From CAZJLN01 sp964540765 (lineage in GTDB: Bacteria; Chloroflexota; Anaerolineae; Anaerolineales; Anaerolineaceae), in NCBI GenBank assembly GCA_964540765.1, contig CAZINW010000010.1, positions 1 through 59,103 of the forward strand: a DNA stretch of 59,103 bases, written 5' to 3'. The translations under genes and the position numbers were made by a program. The notes beneath the pieces are model-generated. The model was not told the origin of the DNA. It made no database searches and saw only the letters and a program-made list of their open reading frames with translations. Of this stretch, positions 16,973 to 24,641 are shown piece after piece. How positions within the stretch are numbered: position 1 is the first letter of the stretch; each line of letters starts with the position of its first letter.

Positions 16973-17983
16973 TTAGAAAATCAGGATCGCCTCGCGCAGC
17001 TTGCCCCATTTGAGGGCGTCAGCAATCCCCTGCGTAATGGGTCGCTCGGCTTTCCAACCCAGCAGCTCCCAAGCCTTGTCGGCATTGGCATAAGCACCCG
17101 CCACATCACCGGGTCTTGGCGGCTGAATCGCTATAGGTAGTTTTTTACCGTAAACCTGCTCAAAGGCAGCCAGGAACTCCTTGACGGTGATACCGTTGCC
17201 TGTGCCCAGGTTGATCACGGCATAGGGTGTGTTGGGCTCCCCTGTCTTCTCAATGACTTCGTCAAAGCGCTCGACGGCTTTGATATGGGCCAAAGCCAGG
17301 TCCCAGACGTGGATGTAGTCCCGGATGCCAGAACCGTCACGGGTAGGCCAATCCACACCGGTGATGTTGAATACCGGCTCCTTCCCCATCGCCACCTCGA
17401 CCATCTTCCCGAGTACATGTGTGGGGTTTTTGACGTGAATACCTGAGCGCATCTGCGGGTCCGCCCCGATGGGATTGAAATAACGCAGAGCAATGCCCTT
17501 GAGATTGTAGGAATGGCTGAAATCACGCAGCATCATTTCCATCATGTACTTGGTGCGGGAATAGGGGCTGAGAGGTTTGAGGGGTGATTCTTCCGTCACC
17601 ATAAAGCCGGGCACCACATCGTAAATGGCGGCTGAGGAGCTGAACACCAGCCTTGGGTAGCCAAGCTGTGCAAGCTGCATAAAGAAATCCATGGATTTAA
17701 CCACGTTCTCACGGTAGTATTCATAGGGCATGCTGACGGATTCGGGTACGACGATCAGCGCGGCACAGTGAATGGTGGCAAAAATATCGGGGTGATCGCC
17801 GAAGACCTGCACCACAGCGCTCCTGTCGGCAATATCTGCTTCGTAGAAGATATGCCCCCTGGTGAACTCCCTGCGCCCGGTGACAAGCGAATCAAGAATG
17901 ATGGGTGTGTGACCGCTGTCCTTCAGGGCTGAAGCGATGGTGCTGCCGATGTAACCCGCACCGCCGGTGATGAGAATTTTCAT
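16973..17983 (-). CDS. galE: UDP-glucose 4-epimerase
   Basis: A 336-residue extended short-chain dehydrogenase. The NAD-binding GGAGYIG is at 7-13. The catalytic serine region SSSAA is at 116-120 and the Tyr-x-x-x-Lys pair is Tyr141/Lys145 in SPYSRTKYMME. LRYFNPIGADP and the C-terminal PRPGDVAGAYANADKAWELLGW match GalE. It interconverts UDP-glucose and UDP-galactose for surface polysaccharides or galactose use. It lies 38 bases upstream of tldD and may share its transcript. TATACT at about 18040 on the minus strand is a possible -10 without a good -35. Confidence 0.93.
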   Translation of the reverse strand: MKILITGGAGYIGSTIASALKDSGHTPIILDSLVTGRREFTRGHIFYEADIADRSAVVQVFGDHPDIFATIHCAALIVVPESVSMPYEYYRENVVKSMDFFMQLAQLGYPRLVFSSSAAIYDVVPGFMVTEESPLKPLSPYSRTKYMMEMMLRDFSHSYNLKGIALRYFNPIGADPQMRSGIHVKNPTHVLGKMVEVAMGKEPVFNITGVDWPTRDGSGIRDYIHVWDLALAHIKAVERFDEVIEKTGEPNTPYAVINLGTGNGITVKEFLAAFEQVYGKKLPIAIQPPRPGDVAGAYANADKAWELLGWKAERPITQGIADALKWGKLREAILIF

Positions 17984-18128
17984 GGACTGCTCCTTTGGAA
18001 TGGTCCAACCTGTTCAAACCAAGCTGGGCATTTTTACCAGTATATCTTAAACCAGGGTGTTTGAGGGGGCTGAATTAAAGTGGGGGGTAAGAGTCTCATA
18101 GTTTCAATGGACCAACCGTTATTAAAAA

Positions 18129-18155
18129 AGACCGCTGAATTTGCGCCCGCGGTCT
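18129..18155 (-). terminator. terminator of the leftward YtrA-type operon
   Basis: On the minus strand AGACCGC and GCGGTCT form a seven-pair stem (18149-18155 with 18129-18135) and are followed by TTTTTTAAT. It ends the transcript that runs from about 24052. Confidence 0.75.
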
Positions 18156-18167
18156 CACTCTTTTTGA

Positions 18168-18742
18168 TCATGCTCCAATTATTTCAGGGTCCTGTTTCTG
18201 CTTGTCGCGAAGGATCCTCTTTTGTTCACGTCTCTTCTCAAGCTCGGTGACGATGTGGGCATATTTCTCACGGCTGAGGGGGTAGAAGGTGGCAAACAGA
18301 ATGCCGGTGATGAGTAGCAAAGCCGGGATGGGACCGATCACGATCTTCAGCCCGAGCAGGGCACTTTTGGGCTGCACCTCAGCATTGGAAACATAACCAG
18401 TGAACTCGGGCAGAAGCAGAGAGAGCGGCACTGCGATGGAGTTGGCGATCTTGCCGAGCAGGGTGATCAGGCTGTAAAAAACGCCTTCATGGCGTTCGCC
18501 GGTCTGATACTCATCCCATTCAATGGCATCTGAAATGATCGCCCAGGGGAGCACCTGCGCAGCGCTCAAGCCAATCCCTGCCAGCACACACATGATCATC
18601 AATATCCACAAGGGTGTTTCAGGTTTCACCAGGATCAACGCACACATCATCACTGCCCAGAAAGCCACACCGATGATATAAGCTTTGCGTTTATTGCCTT
18701 TTTTCGAGATCCAGTTCCAAAACGGTAACGCCAGATGGATCG
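18168..18742 (-). pseudogene. 3' half of a GPH/MelB-type MFS sugar transporter
   Basis: The frame reads ALPFWNWISKK... then GNKRKAYIIGVAFWAV and onward, a typical glycoside-pentoside-hexuronide:cation symporter from mid-protein to the C-terminus (IISDAIEWDEYQTGERHEGVFYS is the GPH family loop). The first half, about 250 residues including the sugar and cation sites, is missing. The frame has no proper start: the nearest ATG is at 18668, inside a membrane segment. It joins, out of frame, the 5' part of an unrelated lipoprotein gene near 18735-18750. I read it as the right side of a deletion scar and non-functional. Confidence 0.8.
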
Positions 18743-18918
18743 GATGCTGCGCTCGTGGTTGGCTGTGCAGTCACCTGCGCTGCTTGCTGACTGGGTGCTG
18801 GCAATGGAGCGGTACCGTTAAGTGGGAGGGCAGCTGTAACGGCGGTCTCTGCTGTTTTTGCACATCCGCTCAGGGCAAACAACAACAGGAACATCCATAT
18901 TTTTTTGTTTATCTTCAT
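18691..18918 (-). pseudogene. 5' fragment of a lipoprotein gene fused to the MFS remnant
   Basis: A 75-codon frame. Residues 1-18 are a lipoprotein signal with lipobox ALSGC (Cys19), followed by an Ala/Pro/Thr linker. From about residue 64 the frame runs into the DNA of the MFS remnant in another frame and stops (LELDLEKRQ). The native protein was therefore longer and has lost its body. A short lipopeptide could still be made because a ribosome site (AAAGGATA) is intact. It follows the permease gene 12 bases downstream and was probably once the accessory lipoprotein of that ABC operon. Confidence 0.7.
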
Positions 18919-18929
18919 TTTTTATCCTT

Positions 18930-19760
18930 TTATTCCTGTGCTGAAGCGTGATCTTGTCTCTGACTAATGACAAAACCAATCAGCCATAGGATGAATATCC
19001 AGATAGTCCAGTATGCAAAGGAACGCCATAACGGGACTATCCGGACTGGGATCATTGCCAGGTAGGTCAGATGATAGCCGGGCAGCCAAACCGCCCAGGG
19101 GGGCGGACCGCTCAGCCCGATGCTGACCAAGCCGCTGAAGAGCACTACGCAGCCAGCCAGCAGCCCGTAGTAATAACGCCCGGTTAACTGGTTGACCACC
19201 ATTATCACCAGCCCAAAGCTGAATAACCCCAGTGTCAACAGTGCCAGTTCCTGAAAAAAGAAAACCACAGGAGATACGGGTGGTCCGGGCTGAAAGAAAT
19301 TCATGGGTAAATTAACGGAATCGGGCATAAATTGTGCCTGCTGAGAATAGCCGGCTTGCCAGGGCAGCGCCACGCCAGCCAGCCCGGCCAGGATGCCCGC
19401 TGAACCCAATACGTAGAGCAAGGTAAGCAGTAGCAAGGTCAGCGTCTTGCCGGCCCACCAGGCTTTACGAGAGCGCAGCCGCAGCAGTACAAGTTGGCCC
19501 AAACTGGTTTCGGGCAACAGGTCACACACCAGGTAGAGGTAGAGCAGCCCAAAAGCAAAATAAATATTGGTTCGGTTGCCAAAAATCACAAAGAGCATAT
19601 CCCAGGCGTTGGTAGGCTGCATTGCAAACATCTGAGGTTTCGTAAGGTAGTTAAAACTGCGATAGGCAAGGAACAGCAGCAGCGGGATGGGCAAAAGCCA
19701 GCGCCTGCGCAAAAGCTGCCAGCGCAACTGGTAATTGATGAAAGATAGAAAACGCATCAT
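18930..19760 (-). CDS. ABC-2 type permease, second subunit
   Basis: A 276-residue protein with six predicted membrane segments, beginning MRFLSFINYQLRWQLLRRRW with an Arg-rich cytoplasmic start typical of exporter permeases. A large loop with QFMPDSVNLPMNFFQPG lies outside. There is little motif content, as usual for this class. AGAGGT stands two bases before the first ATG and five before the second (19757), so Met2 may be used. It follows the other permease by 20 bases and belongs with the ATPase and GntR regulator of the same operon. Confidence 0.7.
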   Translation of the reverse strand: MMRFLSFINYQLRWQLLRRRWLLPIPLLLFLAYRSFNYLTKPQMFAMQPTNAWDMLFVIFGNRTNIYFAFGLLYLYLVCDLLPETSLGQLVLLRLRSRKAWWAGKTLTLLLLTLLYVLGSAGILAGLAGVALPWQAGYSQQAQFMPDSVNLPMNFFQPGPPVSPVVFFFQELALLTLGLFSFGLVIMVVNQLTGRYYYGLLAGCVVLFSGLVSIGLSGPPPWAVWLPGYHLTYLAMIPVRIVPLWRSFAYWTIWIFILWLIGFVISQRQDHASAQE

Positions 19761-19780
19761 AGACCTCTTTTTTCCAGTTT

Positions 19781-20593
19781 TTAAAGTGCGGCACGCGATT
19801 TGTGTGCCAGAATCAAGAAAGTGAGTATGGAAATGACCATCACTACCCCGAACTGTGCCAGTTGATTGCCCAGGGAGAAACCTCCCTGAAAGGTGTTTAC
19901 ATTAAACGGCAACAAGCTATTGAGCGGGTTAAGAACAGGCTTCAGATGGAGTGCGCGTTCTTCCAGAAAACTCAATACCTGCACGAATACCAGCGGCGCA
20001 GCCAGCCCCACGTAACGATTGTGAATGAGGGTAGAGATGGCAAGTCCCATTAAGGCATAGACGGCCCCAAACCCGAAAGCCGATGCCAGCAGATAAAGCA
20101 GGTAATAAAGCGGATTGAGAGAATACAACCCACCGAGAAGTCCCTTCGGTTCCCCAGAGACAAAAAGTCCGCCTGCAGTATGGGGCATGGCGTTCCAATC
20201 GCTTGGACTGGTCAACCCTGCCAGGAAAATGACCAGCTCCGCCAGGAGCAGGCTAAATCCGCCCGCAAGCGCAACGACCAGAATTTTGGAGGCCAAATAC
20301 TTGCGATAGGGCACCCGTTGGACAATCAGGCGCAGAAACCCCTGGTTAAGATCATCCAGAAAGGAATCTGAAAAAGGGAGGGTAGCCAGCAACGCTGCCA
20401 AAAAACCAAAATCGCCATAATAGAGATTTGAAACAAGCCGGTTGACCGGGCTGAGAGCGATATTGGAGGAAAAGGAAGGAACAGGGGATCGGTAGCTGCC
20501 TATAAAAAAGCTCGCCAGTGCCAATGCGATAACAATAATAAAGCGTGGATTGCGAAAAGCCCGCTCCAGCTCTTCACTAAGGATTCTTTTCAT
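19781..20593 (-). CDS. ABC-2 type permease, first subunit
   Basis: A 270-residue permease with about six membrane segments. The opening MKRILSEELERAFRNPRFIIVI is the common start of ABC-2 exporter subunits, and SDSFLDDLNQGFLRLIVQRVPYRKYLASKI is the cytoplasmic coupling loop. Start ATG overlaps the GntR stop by four bases (ATGA), so regulator and permease are translationally coupled. With the ATPase at 20975 it forms a heterodimeric exporter or membrane-stress transporter resembling the YtrBCDEF type. Confidence 0.8.
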   Translation of the reverse strand: MKRILSEELERAFRNPRFIIVIALALASFFIGSYRSPVPSFSSNIALSPVNRLVSNLYYGDFGFLAALLATLPFSDSFLDDLNQGFLRLIVQRVPYRKYLASKILVVALAGGFSLLLAELVIFLAGLTSPSDWNAMPHTAGGLFVSGEPKGLLGGLYSLNPLYYLLYLLASAFGFGAVYALMGLAISTLIHNRYVGLAAPLVFVQVLSFLEERALHLKPVLNPLNSLLPFNVNTFQGGFSLGNQLAQFGVVMVISILTFLILAHKSRAAL

Positions 20594-20991
20594 GAATGAT
20601 TCTCCTTGGGTAGATTGGCTGTCTGTGATTTGCGCCGGATGTATTCCTGAAAGGAAGCGTTCATTTCTTCAGTCGAATAGCCCAGGCGTCCCATTTCGGT
20701 AAAGAAGTTTTCCATCAGGCTATCGCGCATGGAATGGTGCAGCGCTTCCAGCACGGAACGGTCCTCGGTAATAAAGGTACCTTCCCCGCGCCGGGCTTCC
20801 ACGATTCCCTGGCGGGCCATTTCCATATAAACGCGTGCGATGGTATTGTGATTAACATTGAACTGCAGGCCGGCATCCACCAGGGAAGGCAGTTTGTCAC
20901 CGGGATGGTAATCCCCGCGTAAAATCTGTGCACAAATGCGTTGGATGATTTGTAAATAAATCGGTTGGTTGGGATCAAACTCGGACGCCAT
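20590..20991 (-). CDS. GntR-family regulator, YtrA subfamily
   Basis: A 133-residue repressor-like protein. Residues about 10-78 are a winged helix (PIYLQIIQRICAQIL, then GDKLPSLVDAGLQFNVNHNTIARVYMEMARQGIVEARRGEGTF), with only a short helical C-terminus, which defines the YtrA subfamily that controls ABC transporter operons responding to cell-wall antibiotics in Firmicutes. It lies between the ATPase gene (17-base overlap) and the first permease (4-base overlap), so it probably autoregulates the operon. Candidate operators are the inverted repeats at 24029-24052 and 21723-21742. Confidence 0.9.
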   Translation of the reverse strand: MASEFDPNQPIYLQIIQRICAQILRGDYHPGDKLPSLVDAGLQFNVNHNTIARVYMEMARQGIVEARRGEGTFITEDRSVLEALHHSMRDSLMENFFTEMGRLGYSTEEMNASFQEYIRRKSQTANLPKENHS

Positions 20992-21676
20992 TGGCCTCCT
21001 CCGGGGAATCCTCTATTTTGACCTCTTTCATAACTTCTAACTTGCCCTCGCTCATCATGAAAGCCTTATCGCAGAGCAGTTTAATTTCTCCTTGGCTGTG
21101 ACTGGTGATTAAGATCGTTTTTCCCTGTTTACGCAACTCAATCAGGTAATCGTAAATCTCGCGCTGTCCATCGAAGTCCAACCCAGCCGTGGGTTCATCC
21201 AGGATGAGCAGTTGGGGGTCTTCCATGAGGGCTTGAGCCAGTCCCAAACGCTGGCGCATCCCCACCGAGTACGTTTTGAACGGCTTGCGGTCGTCAGGGT
21301 CAAGCCCGACGAAACGCAGCGTCTCGTTGATCTTCTCTGGTGTGGCCTTGCCGCTGATTTTTGCCAGCAGCAGCAGGTTGCGCTTGCCGCTTTCGTTCTG
21401 CAAAAAGCCGGGGTGGTCGATCAATGCACCCGTTTCAGCCGGGAATTCCACCTCGCTGCCGATGCGCTGCCCGAAGACCGCCACCTGCCCGTTCGTGGGG
21501 AGCATCAGTCCGACCAGAATGCGCAAGAAGACGCTCTTGCCCGAGCCGTTAACGCCGCAAATGGCGTAGATCTGTCCGGCCGGCATTTCGAAGTCCAGCC
21601 CGTCCAGAACGACTTTTGAACCGAACTGCTTGCGGATGTTCTTGGCAGATAGGATGGTGTCGTTATTCATTTGCAT
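20975..21676 (-). CDS. ABC exporter ATPase
   Basis: A 233-residue ATPase from the start chosen here. Walker A is GVNGSGKS, the signature is the variant TYSVGMRQRLGLAQAL (SVGMR in place of SGG-Q), Walker B LLILDEPTAGLD and the H-loop ITSHSQGEI. The overall style is BcrA/YtrB-like, used in bacitracin or lantibiotic resistance and membrane stress. I use ATG 21676 since GAGAGGA ends five bases upstream; the ATG at 21697 is an alternative without one. The 3' end overlaps the GntR gene by 17 bases. Confidence 0.9.
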   Translation of the reverse strand: MQMNNDTILSAKNIRKQFGSKVVLDGLDFEMPAGQIYAICGVNGSGKSVFLRILVGLMLPTNGQVAVFGQRIGSEVEFPAETGALIDHPGFLQNESGKRNLLLLAKISGKATPEKINETLRFVGLDPDDRKPFKTYSVGMRQRLGLAQALMEDPQLLILDEPTAGLDFDGQREIYDYLIELRKQGKTILITSHSQGEIKLLCDKAFMMSEGKLEVMKEVKIEDSPEEANGVRV

Positions 21677-21722
21677 GTTTTCCTCTCGATTAATCATAAT
21701 TTTTTGAATGATGGTTTTCCTA

Positions 21723-21742
21723 ACACATCAGTTTCAATGTGT
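21723..21742. promoter_or_regulatory. inverted repeat before the ABC ATPase gene
   Basis: ACACAT (21723-21728) and ATGTGT (21737-21742) flank eight bases in the gap between the frameshifted lipoprotein gene and the ATPase gene. This could be an internal operator for the GntR protein; evidence is positional only. Confidence 0.35.
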
Positions 21743-21757
21743 ACCATTGGTTTCCGC

Positions 21758-22764
21758 TTACTCTTCCTGTCTTTGGATATATTCCGTTATCTCAGCGGTT
21801 GATTCCGTATAAGCCTGGGCAATCTCCGCGGGGAGTTGGTCAAGGAAAAGGAGCGATGGTGGTTCCCAGCCATCATACTGACCGCCATACAGCAATTCGC
21901 CATCGGCTGTATACGACGTCCCCTGATGTCCGGCAATTCCCCCACTCAAAAGGTCGAAATAAGTCCTGTCGATCTGTCTGCCGGTGGATACCCAGCTTCC
22001 ATCCCGCTGGCGATAGAGGCCGGGTTTTAATGGCATCACGTCTTCCTGCAAAATAATCATTTGCCTGCCGTTCACGACCTCTTCCCACAACTGCAGTTCA
22101 TAAGTTTCGAGACCACTATTTTTGGTTTCTTCCAAAAAGCGCGTGATGATTTCTCTTTCGTAAAGGAGTTCGTATACATGACCTGCGTCTCCCATTTCAC
22201 ATGAACGACCCTCTTCAGGTGGCGTGAGGAGGGTTCTCTTTGATCATATAACTTCGCCATTGTGCCATCTTTTAATTGAATTTGGCGCGGCAGTATCTGC
22301 CCTTCCCGGATGATGAAGAAAAACTGTTCATCACATTCGCCGAACTCATTGATAAAATGAACACCTTGTACATACTGTTCATCGATGCTCTCTGCATATT
22401 GTTCAGCAATGCTCTCTCCCTGGATATGTTCCCAGTACAGGTACCAGCCGGGACGGGACAGCCACGCAATGTGTTTTTGCACCAGCATATCCAGTATTTT
22501 GAGGATTTCATCCGCATCGGTCAGCGGGTTATCTTCGGTGTAGGGAATGTCCAAAATGTCCGGCTGTATCTCCGTGCTCATTTCCGGCGTCTGGATTGGC
22601 GCAGCTTTCTGGGTAAGCGTTGGTTCTTGAAACAGCGCGGTCTCCCTCGGCGTAACCGCAGCAAGATCGGATTCCGGGGCAGAAGCGGGTGTCTGTTGGC
22701 AAGCGGTCATTACCACCAGTATCAGACAGCAGAGACAGCGTGTGAATGTCGGAACAATCCTCAT
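21758..22764 (-). pseudogene. second operon lipoprotein, interrupted by a frameshift
   Basis: Two overlapping frames (22072-22764 and 21758-22195) together match the full-length neighbour at 22761-23774. The first half has signal and lipobox VMTACQQ and the shared block PYTEDNPLTDADEILKILD, then SRPGWYLYWEH. The second half ends DQLPAEIAQAYTESTAEITEYIQ, paralogous to EELPQPVAQVYDQTAQALETFIQ. The frames switch between about 22150 and 22200, because the second frame is closed by a TGA at about 22200. Either a real mutation or a single-base error. Its start overlaps the upstream paralogue stop by four bases. Function of the lipoprotein family is unknown. Confidence 0.75.
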
Positions 22765-23774
22765 TGCGTTCCTTCCTGAATAAATGTTTCCAGCGCCTGT
22801 GCGGTCTGATCGTAAACTTGAGCGACAGGCTGCGGGAGTTCTTCGTAGAATTCATAAAAATAGAAAACACCGATATTCGTACCCGAGCGCCAGATGTTCA
22901 ATTGCTGCCCATTCTGATCATAAAGTTCTCCCTGTGTTCGAACGAGCAAACCACTTTCAGGATCAACGGAAATCCACATCAGTTCCCGAGCTGGCAAATT
23001 GAACGTTCCTGCACGCGCGTCGTAGACCATGCCTGCCATTGATGGGTCTGTATAGTTCTTTTCATATTCAATTACGAAGGTTTGTTTACCATCTGCCTCT
23101 TCCGTCCAGGCCTGCACGTGTTTCTCAATGCCAGGAACGTCCTGGTTTATGAAGGTTCGAAACCGACCGGCTTCATCATGAATAATGAAGTCATAATTAT
23201 CTTCTCTTTCGCTAAATGTGATGATCCAGTCACTTTTTAATGTGCAGACAGGACTGGTCTCATAAATAAAATCAGCATTAAACTTTCCTCCCAGTACCGG
23301 GTGGATAGAACCTGTAACCCCATCTGCCAGGCGGATGGTGTAAGGCAAAATTTCTCCCTCGTGCTCAAAATAGGAAAATTGCTCCCCGCATCCCAGGTTC
23401 CTGTCGGTGACATGCACCCAAAAGTGTTCAATCCGGGTGAAATCGCTGACATCTGCCGTATTGCGTGTGTAATGCAGCCATCCGGGACGAGAGAACCAGG
23501 TCAGTTGATGCTCCTGAAGTTGATCGAGAATTTGTTGAATTTCAGCGGGATCCGTCAGCGGATTAGCTTTGGTATACGAAATTCCCAAACTGGTGGGGGT
23601 TATTTCTCTAGAATTTTCGACAGCCGGTTGGGTGGGCGGACTGGAAGACGTAACTTCCGGTGACGCATTGGACTCAACGCTGGTCGGGACCGGAGAAGGT
23701 ACTGCCGTTTGGCAGCCTGCCAGCAGCAGGGAAAATAATAGTGAACCAAAAACCAGAGAAATAAACCGTTTCAT
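22761..23774 (-). CDS. operon lipoprotein, uncharacterised
   Basis: A 337-residue lipoprotein. The signal ends in LLLAGC (Cys21), followed by a Pro/Ser/Thr/Glu linker to about residue 70. The body starts with SYTKANPLTDPAEIQQILDQLQ and contains FSRPGWLHY, then alternating beta-strand-like segments. It ends in an amphipathic helix. A tandem, related but frameshifted copy follows directly. The upstream small peptide ORF stops 22 bases before its ATG, and both lie behind the consensus promoter at 24059-24087. No known enzymatic motif is visible; a membrane-bound sensor or ligand-binding role for the co-encoded ABC system is plausible inference only. Confidence 0.75.
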   Translation of the reverse strand: MKRFISLVFGSLLFSLLLAGCQTAVPSPVPTSVESNASPEVTSSSPPTQPAVENSREITPTSLGISYTKANPLTDPAEIQQILDQLQEHQLTWFSRPGWLHYTRNTADVSDFTRIEHFWVHVTDRNLGCGEQFSYFEHEGEILPYTIRLADGVTGSIHPVLGGKFNADFIYETSPVCTLKSDWIITFSEREDNYDFIIHDEAGRFRTFINQDVPGIEKHVQAWTEEADGKQTFVIEYEKNYTDPSMAGMVYDARAGTFNLPARELMWISVDPESGLLVRTQGELYDQNGQQLNIWRSGTNIGVFYFYEFYEELPQPVAQVYDQTAQALETFIQEGTQ

Positions 23775-23796
23775 AAGAAGACCTCTTACTCCTCTT

Positions 23797-23952
23797 TTAA
23801 TGTCGTGTGCATGGCTGGGGAAAGCCCGGATAACAGCCCGACCGGCAAGGTTTTATGACCGAGCTGTACAATCTTTTTGGTTCGAACAACTGCTGTGATT
23901 GTGACTGCTTCTGATCAGCTTCAAGAGTATTCTCGGTATTGTTGATTTGCAT
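23797..23952 (-). CDS. 51-residue cysteine-containing peptide, candidate precursor or leader peptide
   Basis: A small frame at the head of the operon. It begins MQINNTENTLEADQKQ, is polar and Gln/Ser-rich through residue 23, and ends with a compact segment containing CRSGCYPGFPQPC near its C-terminus (three cysteines, three prolines, two glycines). GAAGGA stands four bases before the ATG. It lies about 100 bases after the transcription start predicted from the promoter at 24059-24087 and 22 bases before the first lipoprotein gene. The polar leader plus Cys/Pro/Gly tail resembles ribosomal peptide precursors, yet no modification enzyme is adjacent. Chance ORF in a 5' UTR remains possible. Confidence 0.45.
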   Translation of the reverse strand: MQINNTENTLEADQKQSQSQQLFEPKRLYSSVIKPCRSGCYPGFPQPCTRH

Positions 23953-24028
23953 GACATCCTTCTTCTATCAGGTCGATTTGAAAAAATGCAGGGGTTGTTA
24001 ATGGGCTGATGCAATTCTTAAGTGGATT

Positions 24029-24052
24029 AGCACACTATATAGCTGGTGCGCT
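24029..24052. promoter_or_regulatory. candidate operator at the transcription start
   Basis: AGCACAC (24029-24035) and GTGCGCT (24046-24052) form an inverted repeat with one mismatch around ten bases. It covers the predicted +1 to +24 of the leftward promoter, a good place for repression by the GntR/YtrA-type protein of the same operon. Confidence 0.4.
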
Positions 24053-24058
24053 TAAATC

Positions 24059-24087
24059 ATTATAGAACGATTATCTTTTTTTGTCAA
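24059..24087 (-). promoter_or_regulatory. consensus sigma70 promoter of the YtrA-type operon
   Basis: On the minus strand TTGACA (24082-24087) and TATAAT (24059-24064) are separated by exactly 17 bases: a full match to consensus at both hexamers. The leader would run about 100 bases to the small ORF and 280 to the lipoprotein. Confidence 0.85.
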
Positions 24088-24317
24088 TCCCCTGAAAAAC
24101 AATAAAACATCAAATCCCACCTGTGGATTTCCCCGGTCCAGCTGAGTAGAATGGGGAGGGTGTTTTCCATAGGTCGGCGCAGACGCGCAATAAAATTGCC
24201 AAAACTGGATTAGACTCCCCGACCAATTTACGAGTAGCCTTGATCACCGTTCTGGTTCTAAAGTTTAACCAAACCCGCTTTTTTCATTTACAGCCGGTAT
24301 TCTGTCGTAAAGATTTA

Positions 24318-24530
24318 TCAAAATATGTTATGAGCAATACAAAGGATTCCCCATTTAGTGGCTACATTATCAATTCCTCGCAGTAGAAATCGCCTGAACC
24401 CCCACTCATGTTTCAGTCGACCGAATACAGCCTCCACCTCCACAGGCCGCTGGGATCGTAATATCAATCCTTGAGATGATTGAGTTTCTCTTGTGAATAA
24501 TCTGGGTAAATCAAAGGATACTTGCGGCAT
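24318..24530 (-). mobile_element. IS1182-type transposase C-terminal remnant
   Basis: A 70-codon frame containing VEVEAVFGRLKHEWGFRRFL and GIDNVATKWGILCIAHN, the C-terminal block of IS1182-family DDE transposases. The N-terminal catalytic part is absent, so it is a dead fragment. It ends just before the palindromic promoter of the rightward ATPase gene. Confidence 0.8.
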
Positions 24531-24556
24531 AATTAACTGCTTGCGTTACTCGTGTG

Positions 24557-24603
24557 TTGAAATTTATACTAATCACGATTATAATAATTATGATTAGTAT
24601 AAA
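24557..24603 (+). promoter_or_regulatory. promoter embedded in a large palindrome
   Basis: TTGAAA (24557-24562), 17 bases, TATAAT (24580-24585). A perfect 13-base inverted repeat, TTTATACTAATCA (24563-24575) with TGATTAGTATAAA (24591-24603), occupies the spacer and the start site, and its inner bases continue to pair imperfectly around the TATAAT. A dimeric repressor bound here would block RNA polymerase. Confidence 0.8.
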
Positions 24604-24641
24604 CAAGATAACACCCGTTTAACAAGCTGTGGGAGGTATTT

